Part shown: positions 34,483 to 43,070 of the stretch, piece after piece
How positions within the stretch are numbered: position 1 is the first letter of the stretch
Layout of the letters: each line of letters opens with the position of its first letter
Assembly: GCA_963691755.1 (NCBI GenBank)
Contig: OY829366.1
Coordinates: 3,286,001 to 3,350,000 of the forward strand
Direction of reading: 5' to 3'
Source: Dinoroseobacter sp013215265
Lineage (GTDB): Bacteria; Pseudomonadota; Alphaproteobacteria; Rhodobacterales; Rhodobacteraceae
Length of the DNA: 64,000 nucleotides
The notes under the pieces: generated by a model
Databases searched by the model: none
Seen by the model: only the letters and a program-made list of their open reading frames with translations
What the model was told of the DNA's origin: nothing
Translations under genes and position numbers: made by a program

Positions 34483-36834
34483 ATGACGGTTCAAGAGATA
34501 TTCGAAACGCTCGATTACGGGTTGGCGCCGGAGGCGGATGCGGAAGCCCGGGCCTGGCTCGCGGCAAATGATGGCCGGTTCGGTCATTTCATCAACGGGA
34601 CCTTCACCGAACCCGGCGCGCTGTTTGAAAGCCGCAACCCCGCCCGCGACGAATTGCTGGCAAAAGTGACCCAAGGCACCGAGGCCGATGTAGACGCCGC
34701 AGTTGCAGCCGCCCGAAAAGCATTTGGCCCATGGTCACGTCTGAGCGGGCACAAACGGGCACGCTACATCTACGCGCTTGCAAGACTGCTGCAGAAACAT
34801 GCGCGCCTGTTTGCCGTGTTGGAAACGCTCGACAACGGCAAACCCATTCGCGAGGCGCGCGACATCGATATTCCGTTGGCACAGCGCCATTTTTACTATC
34901 ACGCGGGCATGGCTCAACTGATGGAAGCAGAGCTGCCTGATGCGGCGCCGATCGGTGTCTGCGGACAGGTTATTCCGTGGAACTTCCCGCTCCTGATGCT
35001 TGCGTGGAAAATCGCCCCAGCACTGGCGATGGGCAATACGGTTGTGTTGAAGCCCGCAGAATACACGTCGCTGACGGCGTTGCTTTTTGCGCAAATCTGC
35101 AAGGAAGCAGGACTTCCAAAGGGCGTAGTCAACATCGTGACCGGCGATGGTGCGACAGGGGCTGCAATCGTCAACCATCCCGATGTCGATAAAGTGGCCT
35201 TCACCGGGTCGACCGAAGTGGGCCGGCGCATTCGCGAGGCGACTGCCGGTTCCGGCAAGTCGCTGACACTCGAGCTGGGAGGCAAGTCGCCATACATTGT
35301 CTTTGAAGATGCTGATCTCGACTCCGCGATCGAAGGGCTCGTGGATGCGATCTGGTTCAACCAGGGACAGGTCTGTTGCGCGGGCTCGCGCCTGATCGTG
35401 CAGGAAGGCATTGCCGAGACCTTCTACACCAAGCTCAAGGCCCGCATGGCCAAGCTGCGGGCAGGGGATCCGCTCGATAAATCGATCGACATCGGCGCGG
35501 TCGTCGACCCGGTACAACTGAAAACCATCAACGATTTGGTTGCTGGCAATACCGAAGGCGAAACCCATCACGCGCCCATCGAGATGCCAGAAAAAGGGTG
35601 CTTCTATCCGCCAACACTGATCACAGGGCTCTCACCCGCGGCGCATCTGATGCAGGAAGAGATCTTCGGCCCGGTTCTTTGTGCAACAACCTTCCGAACA
35701 CCTGCCGAAGCCGTCCAAATCGCCAATCAAACGCGTTATGGGCTTGCGGCGACCGTTTGGAGTGAAAACGTCAATCTTGCACTTGATATTGCGCCCAAGC
35801 TCGTCGCGGGCGTCGTTTGGGTGAACGCGACCAACCTGTTTGATGCGGCAGCTGGATTTGGTGGGGTTCGGGAAAGCGGCTTTGGGCGCGAAGGTGGCTG
35901 GGAAGGTTTGCGGGCCTATACCAAATCGAAAAGCACCCCAAAGATCCTAAGGCCAATCATTGCCAAATCCGCCCCCAGCGATCTAGAAATCACCGATCCG
36001 TTGGACCGTACCGCAAAGATGTATATCGGCGGCAAACAAGCCCGCCCTGATGGAGGACATTCACGCGCAATCTATGGTCCTCGCGGCAAAATCCTAGGCC
36101 ATGTGAGTATCGGCAATCGTAAGGATATCCGCAACGCCGTAGAGGCGGCCGCCAAAGCGCGCGGTTGGGCCAAAACAACCGGCCATCTTCGCGCACAAAT
36201 CCTCTACTATATTGGCGAGAACCTGTCCGCCCGTGCCGCTGAGTTCGAGGACCGTCTTGCCGAAATGACAGGCGCGAAAACTGCAAAGGCCGAGGTAGAG
36301 GCGAGCATTGATCGTCTTTTCACCTACGCCGCTTGGGCGGACAAGAACGATGGTGCAGCCAAAGGCGTGCCCTTGCGGGGCCTTGCCTTAGCCATCAATG
36401 AACCTGCGGGATTGATCGGGGCGCTTGCCCCTGACGAAGCACCATTGCTCGGTGCCATCTCACTGATTGGTCCAGCCATTGCGATGGGCAACCCGATCGT
36501 TCTGGTGCCCAGCGCGCCCTATCCATTGGCCATGACCGATTTCTATCAAGTATTAGAAACATCGGACGTACCAGCAGGTGTCATCAATTTGGTCACAGGC
36601 GACCCAGCCGTTCTCGCACCGACATTGGCAGAACATCTGGAACTGGATGCAATGTGGAGCTTCTCTTCAGCGGATTTAAGCGGGTTGATTGAAGCGGGTT
36701 CAGTCGGCAATCTGAAGCGCACTTGGGTCAACAACGGTAAAGCACGTAATTGGTTTGGACCCGAGGGACAGGGACGTCAGTTTCTGAACGCCGCGACCGA
36801 GGTAAAAACGATTTGGGTTCCGTATGGTGAATAA
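34483..36834 (+). CDS. Bidomain aldehyde dehydrogenase (ALDH16 type)
   Basis: Protein of 783 residues. A complete aldehyde dehydrogenase domain (about 35-505) has PWNFPLLML, FTGSTEVGRRI, the general-base Glu in LELGGKSP and catalytic Cys298 in NQGQVCCAGSR. A second ALDH-like domain (about 510-783) keeps the fold segments (AMYIGGKQARPDGG, AIAMGNPIVLVPS) but lacks a catalytic cysteine motif. This is the ALDH16 architecture, known structurally from a Loktanella (roseobacter) enzyme. Coupled to deoC, it likely oxidises acetaldehyde to acetate. The ATG at 34483 has GGAG 9 nt before it. Confidence 0.85.
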   Translation: MTVQEIFETLDYGLAPEADAEARAWLAANDGRFGHFINGTFTEPGALFESRNPARDELLAKVTQGTEADVDAAVAAARKAFGPWSRLSGHKRARYIYALARLLQKHARLFAVLETLDNGKPIREARDIDIPLAQRHFYYHAGMAQLMEAELPDAAPIGVCGQVIPWNFPLLMLAWKIAPALAMGNTVVLKPAEYTSLTALLFAQICKEAGLPKGVVNIVTGDGATGAAIVNHPDVDKVAFTGSTEVGRRIREATAGSGKSLTLELGGKSPYIVFEDADLDSAIEGLVDAIWFNQGQVCCAGSRLIVQEGIAETFYTKLKARMAKLRAGDPLDKSIDIGAVVDPVQLKTINDLVAGNTEGETHHAPIEMPEKGCFYPPTLITGLSPAAHLMQEEIFGPVLCATTFRTPAEAVQIANQTRYGLAATVWSENVNLALDIAPKLVAGVVWVNATNLFDAAAGFGGVRESGFGREGGWEGLRAYTKSKSTPKILRPIIAKSAPSDLEITDPLDRTAKMYIGGKQARPDGGHSRAIYGPRGKILGHVSIGNRKDIRNAVEAAAKARGWAKTTGHLRAQILYYIGENLSARAAEFEDRLAEMTGAKTAKAEVEASIDRLFTYAAWADKNDGAAKGVPLRGLALAINEPAGLIGALAPDEAPLLGAISLIGPAIAMGNPIVLVPSAPYPLAMTDFYQVLETSDVPAGVINLVTGDPAVLAPTLAEHLELDAMWSFSSADLSGLIEAGSVGNLKRTWVNNGKARNWFGPEGQGRQFLNAATEVKTIWVPYGE

Positions 36835-37345
36835 ACTTGCGAGCGCGATACTGGTTCTTTTAATGGCCGTGCCTGCAGCAGGGCAGAGCGTCGAAGAACA
36901 CAAGTTTGTTGTGCACCTTATGAATCGGCTGCAACCCCCATCGTTTGCGCAAAGCCGCGAATATTGCGGTTTCATCATTCGCGATGACCGTGGGAAAATC
37001 ACGACAGGGCGGATCAGTCCAGGCACGACTGACTCCTGTGCGCCACAGCGGCCCGAACGAGGGCAGGTTCTCTCAAGTTTCCATACACATGGCGGTTTTT
37101 CCCGCGTGCACATAAACGAAATCCCGTCAGTTCAGGATTTGGAAGGCGACATAGCCTCCCGCACCAACGGCTGGGTGGCAACTCCCGGAGGGCGTCTGTG
37201 GTTCAATGATTGGCGGCGGGGGACGGCTCAGCAGGTTTGTGGCGTCGGGTGTCTTTTAACGGACCCCGCCTTCATCGAAGGCGACCGGGGCAAGGTTGAC
37301 AGGGTCTACACGCTCGACAAGCTCGTCCGTTTGATGGGCCGATAA
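36824..37345 (+). CDS. Secreted JAMM-like protein 1 (DUF4329-like)
   Basis: Protein of 173 residues with a Sec signal peptide (1-20, ending AAG). The mature part shows a candidate metalloprotease constellation: Glu46 in REYCGFII, His87 and His89 in SFHTHGGFS, then Ser102 and Asp105 in PSVQD. This is the JAMM order E...HxH...SxxD, though with 12 rather than 7 residues between His and Ser. Four cysteines (48, 72, 139, 143) could form disulfides in the periplasm. The function is unknown. It overlaps the end of the ALDH16 gene by 11 nt. Confidence 0.75.
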   Translation: MVNKLASAILVLLMAVPAAGQSVEEHKFVVHLMNRLQPPSFAQSREYCGFIIRDDRGKITTGRISPGTTDSCAPQRPERGQVLSSFHTHGGFSRVHINEIPSVQDLEGDIASRTNGWVATPGGRLWFNDWRRGTAQQVCGVGCLLTDPAFIEGDRGKVDRVYTLDKLVRLMGR

Positions 37346-37399
37346 GGCAGCATCCCTAAACGCTTGACCTGATGCCAAGCACAGCGCTTGGATATTGGT

Positions 37400-37924
37400 A
37401 TGACTCGTTTCGTCCCGCTCGCCGCTTCCGCGTTTCTTGTATTGTCAGGACCTTCTGTAGCCCAAGACAATTCCGAAATCCGTTATATCAAGGCGATCTT
37501 CGCTCAAATTCAGCCGCTTAGCTTTCGCGATAACGTTGAATACTGCGGCTACATCGGATTCGACGCAAACGACAATTACGTGGCGTCCCGCATCATCCGC
37601 GGAAAAACCGACGAATGTGCACCTGAATGGCCAGATAACTTCGAACCGTTCGCTTCATTTCACACACATGCCGGTTTTGACCACGAAGCTTATTCCGAGG
37701 TCCCATCAGTGACAGACATGGAATCTGACGAAGACGAGGGCGTGGATGGCTGGGTTGCAACGCCCGGTGGGCGGCTTTGGTTTATCGACACAAACGACAT
37801 GATCGCTTCGCAAATCTGCGGGATCGGGTGTCTGGACAAGGACCCGAAATTTGTGCGCGGCGCCCAGGGCCCGATTGGGGTTTCTTACACGTACCGCGAA
37901 CTACAACGCTACGAGCAGGAATAA
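37400..37924 (+). CDS. Secreted JAMM-like protein 2 (paralog of the upstream gene)
   Basis: Protein of 174 residues with a signal peptide (ending SVAQ near residue 22). It repeats the pattern of its neighbour: Glu48 in VEYCGYIG, His88 and His90 in SFHTHAGFD, Ser103 and Asp106 in PSVTDME, the shared block GWVATPGGRLWF and the closing pair CGIGC. The two are clearly tandem duplicates that have diverged. The ATG at 37400 is preferred over a TTG at 37388, which sits in a small hairpin (CCAAGC/GCTTGG, 37375-37391). Confidence 0.75.
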   Translation: MTRFVPLAASAFLVLSGPSVAQDNSEIRYIKAIFAQIQPLSFRDNVEYCGYIGFDANDNYVASRIIRGKTDECAPEWPDNFEPFASFHTHAGFDHEAYSEVPSVTDMESDEDEGVDGWVATPGGRLWFIDTNDMIASQICGIGCLDKDPKFVRGAQGPIGVSYTYRELQRYEQE

Positions 37925-37928
37925 CCCG

Positions 37929-38567
37929 TCACTTCTTCTTTCTGAAGCGAGACAGCAAACGCTCACGAAAACTGTCGGCGCGCTCGTCGGCATTGTCGAT
38001 TGCGATGGTAATATTGTCGACGATGGGCTCAATCCGTGCCTGGCGGAACCTGTCCCAAACACGCCAGAGCCAGAAGACCACACCCAGCAGAACGACAATC
38101 AGGCCTATGTTGAAATAGGGGATCAGGCGTACATCCGGCGTATCAACCGCGCGTACAGCAACAGCGTTGGGAAAGGCAGAAAAAATCTCAGCGCGCCAAC
38201 CGTAATGTGTGATCACGACCCATTGCGGGTTGGCAGATGTGCTAACGAGATCTGCCGCTTCGGTTTGCAGATTACTTGAATCCAACTTGAAGTAAGGGGG
38301 CCACCCCCAACCGGTATCTTCGTTGCGATACACCCGAATAGCCCCATTTTCTGCAACTGCATTTATGAAGCGCACATCTCGGCTGCCCCCAGACGCACCA
38401 GCCCCAACATCAGGTTGTGCCCAGAAGACAGAATTCTCACCAAAGTCCACGCGACGTACTTCGGTTTCCACAATCCGAACCACATCGCGATCCGGCAAAG
38501 TATAGTTGAAAAATAAGAAAATCGCGATCGCTATGACCGCCAAGAAGGTCCACTTCACATAACGCAT
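37929..38567 (-). CDS. DUF1523 family membrane protein
   Basis: Protein of 212 residues with one N-terminal helix (about 5-25), a periplasmic domain (about 26-148; WAQPDVGAGASGGSRDVRFINAV, GWGWPPYFKLDSSNLQTEAADL), a second helix (about 150-170) and a basic cytoplasmic tail ending FRKKK. This matches DUF1523, a Rhodobacteraceae family without known function. It is convergent with the JAMM-like gene (4 bp between stops), and the 88-aa membrane protein lies just upstream in the same direction. Confidence 0.75.
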   Translation of the reverse strand: MRYVKWTFLAVIAIAIFLFFNYTLPDRDVVRIVETEVRRVDFGENSVFWAQPDVGAGASGGSRDVRFINAVAENGAIRVYRNEDTGWGWPPYFKLDSSNLQTEAADLVSTSANPQWVVITHYGWRAEIFSAFPNAVAVRAVDTPDVRLIPYFNIGLIVVLLGVVFWLWRVWDRFRQARIEPIVDNITIAIDNADERADSFRERLLSRFRKKK

Positions 38568-38581
38568 CGGGCCGCCCCCCT

Positions 38582-38848
38582 TCAGGCGAAATTCACAAAA
38601 TATACGATCGCAGCCAGAAATGCCGTAGGCAGGATATAAACGCCAAAGATCAATCTACGCCGCATGGCACGATTGTAGGATTTCATCTGGCGCTCCAAAT
38701 AGGTTTCCCAATCAATCCTTGTGTCAAGTGCCTCCCAAGTCTCACGCGCTTCGCGCTGCGCAGTTTGGCGCAACAGGAAAGACAAGACCAAATAGATCAG
38801 GGTCAGCACAACAAATAACAAAGCAAAAAGGCGCAGCGCGGCGATCAT
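38582..38848 (-). CDS. Small two-helix membrane protein, unknown
   Basis: Protein of 88 residues that I do not recognise. Helices at about 5-25 and 67-86 flank a charged helical segment (QTAQREARETWEALDTRIDWETYLERQMKSYNRAMRRR). Both ends would lie on the same side of the membrane. It sits 14 bp upstream of the DUF1523 gene on the same strand, so the two probably form an operon encoding an inner-membrane pair. Confidence 0.65.
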   Translation of the reverse strand: MIAALRLFALLFVVLTLIYLVLSFLLRQTAQREARETWEALDTRIDWETYLERQMKSYNRAMRRRLIFGVYILPTAFLAAIVYFVNFA

Positions 38849-38946
38849 AGAAAACTCCCATCCTTACATGCATATAGGCACGACCGCCCCAAGAACAGAG
38901 GGGCTTTTGCTTGAACATTCCCCTCTCTTGGCCCTAGCGTGACTAT

Positions 38947-40221
38947 ATGAGCCATTCTGACCTCAAAGCAGAGATAGACGCCCGGCGCGACGATCTGATT
39001 TCTCTTACGCAGGATCTGATCCGCATTCCGACGCTGAACCCTCCGGGTCGCAACTATCGCGAAATCTGTACTTATCTTGCCGACCGCCTTGGACCTCAGG
39101 GGTTCGATATTCAGCTTATACGTGCGGAAGGGGCCCCTGCCGACAGCGACGAGAACCCACGCTGGAACATCATCGCGCGTCACGAGGGCTCAAAACCGGG
39201 CGAGTGTGTTCATTTCAACAGTCACCATGACGTGGTCGAAGTTGGTCATGGATGGACCGTCGATCCATTTGGCGGCGAGGTAAAAGACGGGCGTGTCTAC
39301 GGGCGCGGCGCATGCGATATGAAGGGAGGCCTTGCCGCGAGCATCATCGCCGCCGAGGCTTTTATTGCGGCCTGTCCCGACTATGCCGGTGCAATTGAAA
39401 TCAGCGCAACGGCTGACGAGGAATCCGGTGGCTTCGGGGGCGTTGCGTACCTGGCCGAGAAAGGCCATTTCGACCCAGACGAAGTCCAACACGTCATAAT
39501 TCCCGAACCGCTCAACAAAGACCGCATCTGCCTTGGACATCGCGGCGTGTGGTGGGCCGAGATCGAAACCAAGGGGCGCATCGCCCATGGATCCATGCCG
39601 TTTCTGGGAGACTCGGCCATCCGCCACATGGGAGCGGTGCTTCATCAGATTGAAACCCAGCTGTATCCACTGCTTGCAACCAAACGCACCGAAATGCCGG
39701 TGGTGCCTGAAGGCGCGCGCCAATCCACGTTAAACATCAATTCGGTCCACGGGGGCGAACCAGAACAGGATCCAGACTATACCGGCCTGCCCTCTCCCTG
39801 CGTTGCAGACCGTTGCCGCATCATATTGGATCGACGATTTCTGATCGAAGAAGATATCGACGAGGTAAAGTCTGAGATCACGCGATTGCTGGAGTCGGTC
39901 AAAGCCGTGCGACCGAATTTCGAATACGAGGTGCGTGAACTCTTCGAAGTCCACCCGACAATGACCGAGAAAGACGCGCCAGTTGTCCGATCAACCGCGG
40001 CTGCAATTGAGCGCGTTCTGGCGCGCCAACCTGATTATGTCGTCAGTCCCGGCACCTATGACCAAAAACACATCGACCGGATCGGACGCCTGAAAAACTG
40101 CATTGCCTATGGCCCCGGCATTCTCGATCTGGCGCATCAGCCGGACGAATGGGTGGGCATTCAGGACATGCAGGACAGCGCACTTGTTATGGCGCTTGTA
40201 TTGCAAGACCTGCTGACCTGA
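38947..40221 (+). CDS. M20-family deacylase (ArgE/DapE-like)
   Basis: Zinc hydrolase of 424 residues. Metal motifs are HFNSHHDVVEVG, GRGACDMKGGLA (bridging Asp), the catalytic Glu pair in ATADEESGGFGG and the late His in GILDLAHQPDEW. The family removes acyl groups from amino acids or cleaves dipeptides (acetylornithine deacetylase, succinyl-diaminopimelate desuccinylase). Placed before a peptide-type ABC importer and an aldehyde dehydrogenase, a catabolic role on an imported N-acyl compound is more likely than arginine or lysine biosynthesis (inference). Confidence 0.85.
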   Translation: MSHSDLKAEIDARRDDLISLTQDLIRIPTLNPPGRNYREICTYLADRLGPQGFDIQLIRAEGAPADSDENPRWNIIARHEGSKPGECVHFNSHHDVVEVGHGWTVDPFGGEVKDGRVYGRGACDMKGGLAASIIAAEAFIAACPDYAGAIEISATADEESGGFGGVAYLAEKGHFDPDEVQHVIIPEPLNKDRICLGHRGVWWAEIETKGRIAHGSMPFLGDSAIRHMGAVLHQIETQLYPLLATKRTEMPVVPEGARQSTLNINSVHGGEPEQDPDYTGLPSPCVADRCRIILDRRFLIEEDIDEVKSEITRLLESVKAVRPNFEYEVRELFEVHPTMTEKDAPVVRSTAAAIERVLARQPDYVVSPGTYDQKHIDRIGRLKNCIAYGPGILDLAHQPDEWVGIQDMQDSALVMALVLQDLLT

Positions 40222-40497
40222 CGGATCTATTTGGGTATTAGCGAAACCTATCGCCTGCAGAGTATTGAGTGTTTTGCCCTGTTCGACCGTCTTGGTTTTG
40301 AGCATCGGCTCAGACGGAACAATTTCAAAACCAGTTTGTTGTCAGGGTGCGATCCAATTTTAGCGTGCTCATTAAGCAGGGCTTTCTTTCCCTGCGCGTG
40401 CTCTCCCAAGAGCGCCACCTCAACGATCAGGCTTGCGCCAAGCCTGTGCCGCATCTTAGGCTCACTGCAGAACACTGCCGACAGGGAGGCCTTAAAG

Positions 40498-41964
40498 ATG
40501 TTCAATCACTTGAAGATTTCTGTCTGCGCACTCGCGCTTCTTAGCGCGCCAGCATTTGCGCAACAGACAAGTATCACAATCGGGATGGCACTGGAGCCGC
40601 CAAACCTTGATCCGACCGGGGGCGCCGCTGCCGCAATCGACGAAGTGGTCTACGCCAACGTCATGGAAGGCCTGACCCGGTTTGGGCCCGATGGTTCCGT
40701 TAACGCAGCCCTTGCTGCAAGCTGGGACATTTCTGAAGACGGCACCGTATACACGTTCTCGCTGCGCGATGGGGTAACTTTCCACGATGGCACCACAATG
40801 GACGCCGAGGATGTGAAGTTCAGTCTTGACCGCGCGCGTGCGGAAGACAGCACTAATGCCCAAAAGGCGCTCTTTGCAGGCATCGCGGATGTGACTGTAG
40901 TCGACCCTTTGACCGTTCAGGTCACGCTGTCAGAGCCAAACGGGAATTTCCTGTTCAACATGGCCTGGGGGGATGCCGTCATCGTGGCGCCAGAATCTGC
41001 AGCCGATCTGGCAACCAACCCCGTGGGCACAGGCCCGTTCCAATTCTCCGAATGGGTACAGGGCGACCGGGTCGAGATCGTCGCCTATGACGGGTACTGG
41101 GGAGACAAGCCTGCCTTGTCAGAAGCGACCTTCAAGTTCATCTCAGACGCCACCGCTGCATTTGCAGCCATGATGGCGGGTGACGTGGATGCCTTCCCGA
41201 ACTTTCCAGCACCAGAAACTCTGGCCCAGCTTGACGCGGATCCGCGTTTCAACGTGATCGTGGGATCGACCGAGGGCGAAACGATCCTCTCCACCAACAA
41301 CGCAAATGTTTCCGACGTTCGTGTGCGCAAGGCAATCGCCCATGCGATCAACCGTCAGGACATTATTGACGGCGCGATGTTTGGCTATGGCACCCCCATC
41401 GGCACACATTTTGCGCCGCACAACCCGGACTATATGGACCTGACTGGAAGCTCGGCCTACGATCCGGACCTGTCTCGCCAAATCCTTGCGGATGCAGGCA
41501 TTACCGATCTGAAGCTGCGTCTGGCCCTGCCACCGCCCACTTATGCCCGTCGCGGTGGCGAGATTATCGCCGCGCAACTACGTGAGGTTGGTATCGAAAC
41601 CGAGATCACCAATGTCGAATGGGCACAGTGGATCGAAAGCGTGTTCCGCGGTAAGGACTTTGATCTGACGATTGTCAGTCATACCGAGCCGATGGATATC
41701 GGGATCTACGCGCGGCCAGACTACTATTTCCAGTACGACCGGCCTGAATTCCAGGACCTGAACGCGACGCTCGAGGTCACCGCCGATCCGGCCCAGCGCT
41801 CGACCCTTCTGGCCGAGATGCAGCAGATCATCGCGGATGACTATGTGAACGGGTATCTGTTCCAGCTCGCCAAGACCGGCGTGGCCAATGCCAATATCGT
41901 TGGCTTGTGGGAGAACTCTCCGACCCAGGCCAATGACCTGACAGGCGTCAGCTGGACCCAGTAA
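40498..41964 (+). CDS. Peptide/dipeptide-type ABC substrate-binding protein
   Basis: Periplasmic protein of 488 residues, SBP family 5. The signal peptide ends LLSAPAFAQQ near residue 21. TIGMALEPPNLDP and the segment YTFSLRDGVTFHDGTTMDAEDVKFSLDRA are the family signature, with NPVGTGPF and YDGYWGDKP following. Ligands of this family include di- and oligopeptides and modified amino acids. The ATG at 40498 has GGGAGG upstream; a longer in-frame start at 40231 would destroy the signal peptide. A terminator-like hairpin follows at 41987. Confidence 0.88.
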   Translation: MFNHLKISVCALALLSAPAFAQQTSITIGMALEPPNLDPTGGAAAAIDEVVYANVMEGLTRFGPDGSVNAALAASWDISEDGTVYTFSLRDGVTFHDGTTMDAEDVKFSLDRARAEDSTNAQKALFAGIADVTVVDPLTVQVTLSEPNGNFLFNMAWGDAVIVAPESAADLATNPVGTGPFQFSEWVQGDRVEIVAYDGYWGDKPALSEATFKFISDATAAFAAMMAGDVDAFPNFPAPETLAQLDADPRFNVIVGSTEGETILSTNNANVSDVRVRKAIAHAINRQDIIDGAMFGYGTPIGTHFAPHNPDYMDLTGSSAYDPDLSRQILADAGITDLKLRLALPPPTYARRGGEIIAAQLREVGIETEITNVEWAQWIESVFRGKDFDLTIVSHTEPMDIGIYARPDYYFQYDRPEFQDLNATLEVTADPAQRSTLLAEMQQIIADDYVNGYLFQLAKTGVANANIVGLWENSPTQANDLTGVSWTQ

Positions 41965-41986
41965 CCACACATCGAAACCTAGCTAA

Positions 41987-42014
41987 GGGCGCGTCGCTTC
42001 CGGCGCGCCCTTTT
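41987..42014 (+). terminator. Terminator-like hairpin between binding-protein and permease genes
   Basis: The stem GGGCGCG/CGCGCCC (41987-41993 with 42004-42010) is followed by TTTTCTATTT, 23 bp after the binding-protein stop. It looks like a genuine rho-independent terminator. Inside an ABC operon this usually means partial read-through, giving more binding protein than permease. The 109 bp to the next start could also hold a second promoter. Confidence 0.75.
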
Positions 42015-42122
42015 CTATTTCGTCATTTTGGATTCTCGCGCTGATTTCTTCTGCATGAATACAACATCCATATCCTTCAGGCCCCACTGGACGCTGCGCG
42101 CCCACCCCCCTAACCTCGCCCC

Positions 42123-43070
42123 ATGACGCGCTTTCTGCTCACCCGACTGACCTCACTTATCCTGACGCTGCTTGCGGCCAGTGTGGTGATTTTTCTGGTG
42201 GTCGAAGTGGTGCCCGGAGACGTAGCTTCGGTGATGCTGGGTCTGAACGCAGAACCAGAAGCCGTCGCCGCCTTACGCGAAGAGCTGGGCCTGAACGCAC
42301 CCGCCCATGTTCGCTACCTGTCATGGGTATCGGGGCTTTTCACTGGCGATTTCGGGCAGTCCCACACATACCGTGTGCCCGTATCCGAACTGATCGCGGA
42401 CAGGCTGTGGGTCTCGCTTCCACTGGCGATCTACGCGCTCGCCCTGTCCACTTTCATCGCCATTCCCGTGGGCCTGATCGCGGCCACCCGCGCGGGCAAG
42501 GCAACCGATACCGGCATCATGGGTCTGACGCAGTTGGGCATAGCCGTGCCCAATTTCTGGTTCGCGATGTTTCTCGTTTTGATCTTTGCGATCAATCTAC
42601 GCTGGTTTCCTTCGGGCGGGTTCCCGGGATGGGACGAAGGTCTGTGGCAGGGCATCATCGCACTCACGCTGCCTGCGATCGCACTTGCGGTGCAGCAAGC
42701 CAGCATCATGGCCCGGGTCACCCGCTCGGCAACGCTGGAAACACTTGGCCAGGATTATATCCGCACCGCACGTGCCAAGGGTCTATCTCAGCGCCAAACG
42801 GTTATCAGACATGCCATGCGCAACGCCCTGATCCCGGTTCTGACTATCTTGGGGCTTCAGTTTTCCTTCCTGCTGGCTGGCGCCATCATCATCGAAAACG
42901 TGTTTTTCCTTCCAGGGCTTGGACGGCTCATCTTCCAGGCCATTACCCAAAACGATCTGATCGTAGTGAAATCCGTGGTCATGTTGCTGGTCTTCGCCAT
43001 TGTCACCGTGAACTTTCTTGTCGATGTGGCCTATGCCGCCGTTGACCCCCGCCTGAGACGCCGCGCATGA
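42123..43070 (+). CDS. Dipeptide-type ABC permease, DppB-like
   Basis: Inner-membrane permease of 315 residues. The N-terminal MTRFLLTRLTSLILTLLAASVVIFLVVEVVPGD, the segment YLSWVSGLFTGDFGQS and the EAA loop (YIRTARAKGLSQRQTVIRHAMRNALIPVLT) are typical of DppB/OppB. It pairs with the next gene, whose ATG overlaps its stop by 4 nt. Named by family; the actual substrate depends on the upstream binding protein. Confidence 0.9.
   Translation: MTRFLLTRLTSLILTLLAASVVIFLVVEVVPGDVASVMLGLNAEPEAVAALREELGLNAPAHVRYLSWVSGLFTGDFGQSHTYRVPVSELIADRLWVSLPLAIYALALSTFIAIPVGLIAATRAGKATDTGIMGLTQLGIAVPNFWFAMFLVLIFAINLRWFPSGGFPGWDEGLWQGIIALTLPAIALAVQQASIMARVTRSATLETLGQDYIRTARAKGLSQRQTVIRHAMRNALIPVLTILGLQFSFLLAGAIIIENVFFLPGLGRLIFQAITQNDLIVVKSVVMLLVFAIVTVNFLVDVAYAAVDPRLRRRA

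Noticed and set aside
34735..35571. Minus-strand open frame of 278 codons inside the ALDH16 gene
   Set aside because: The opposite strand carries clear catalytic ALDH motifs; the antisense product resembles nothing and is a mirror of the GC-rich codons.
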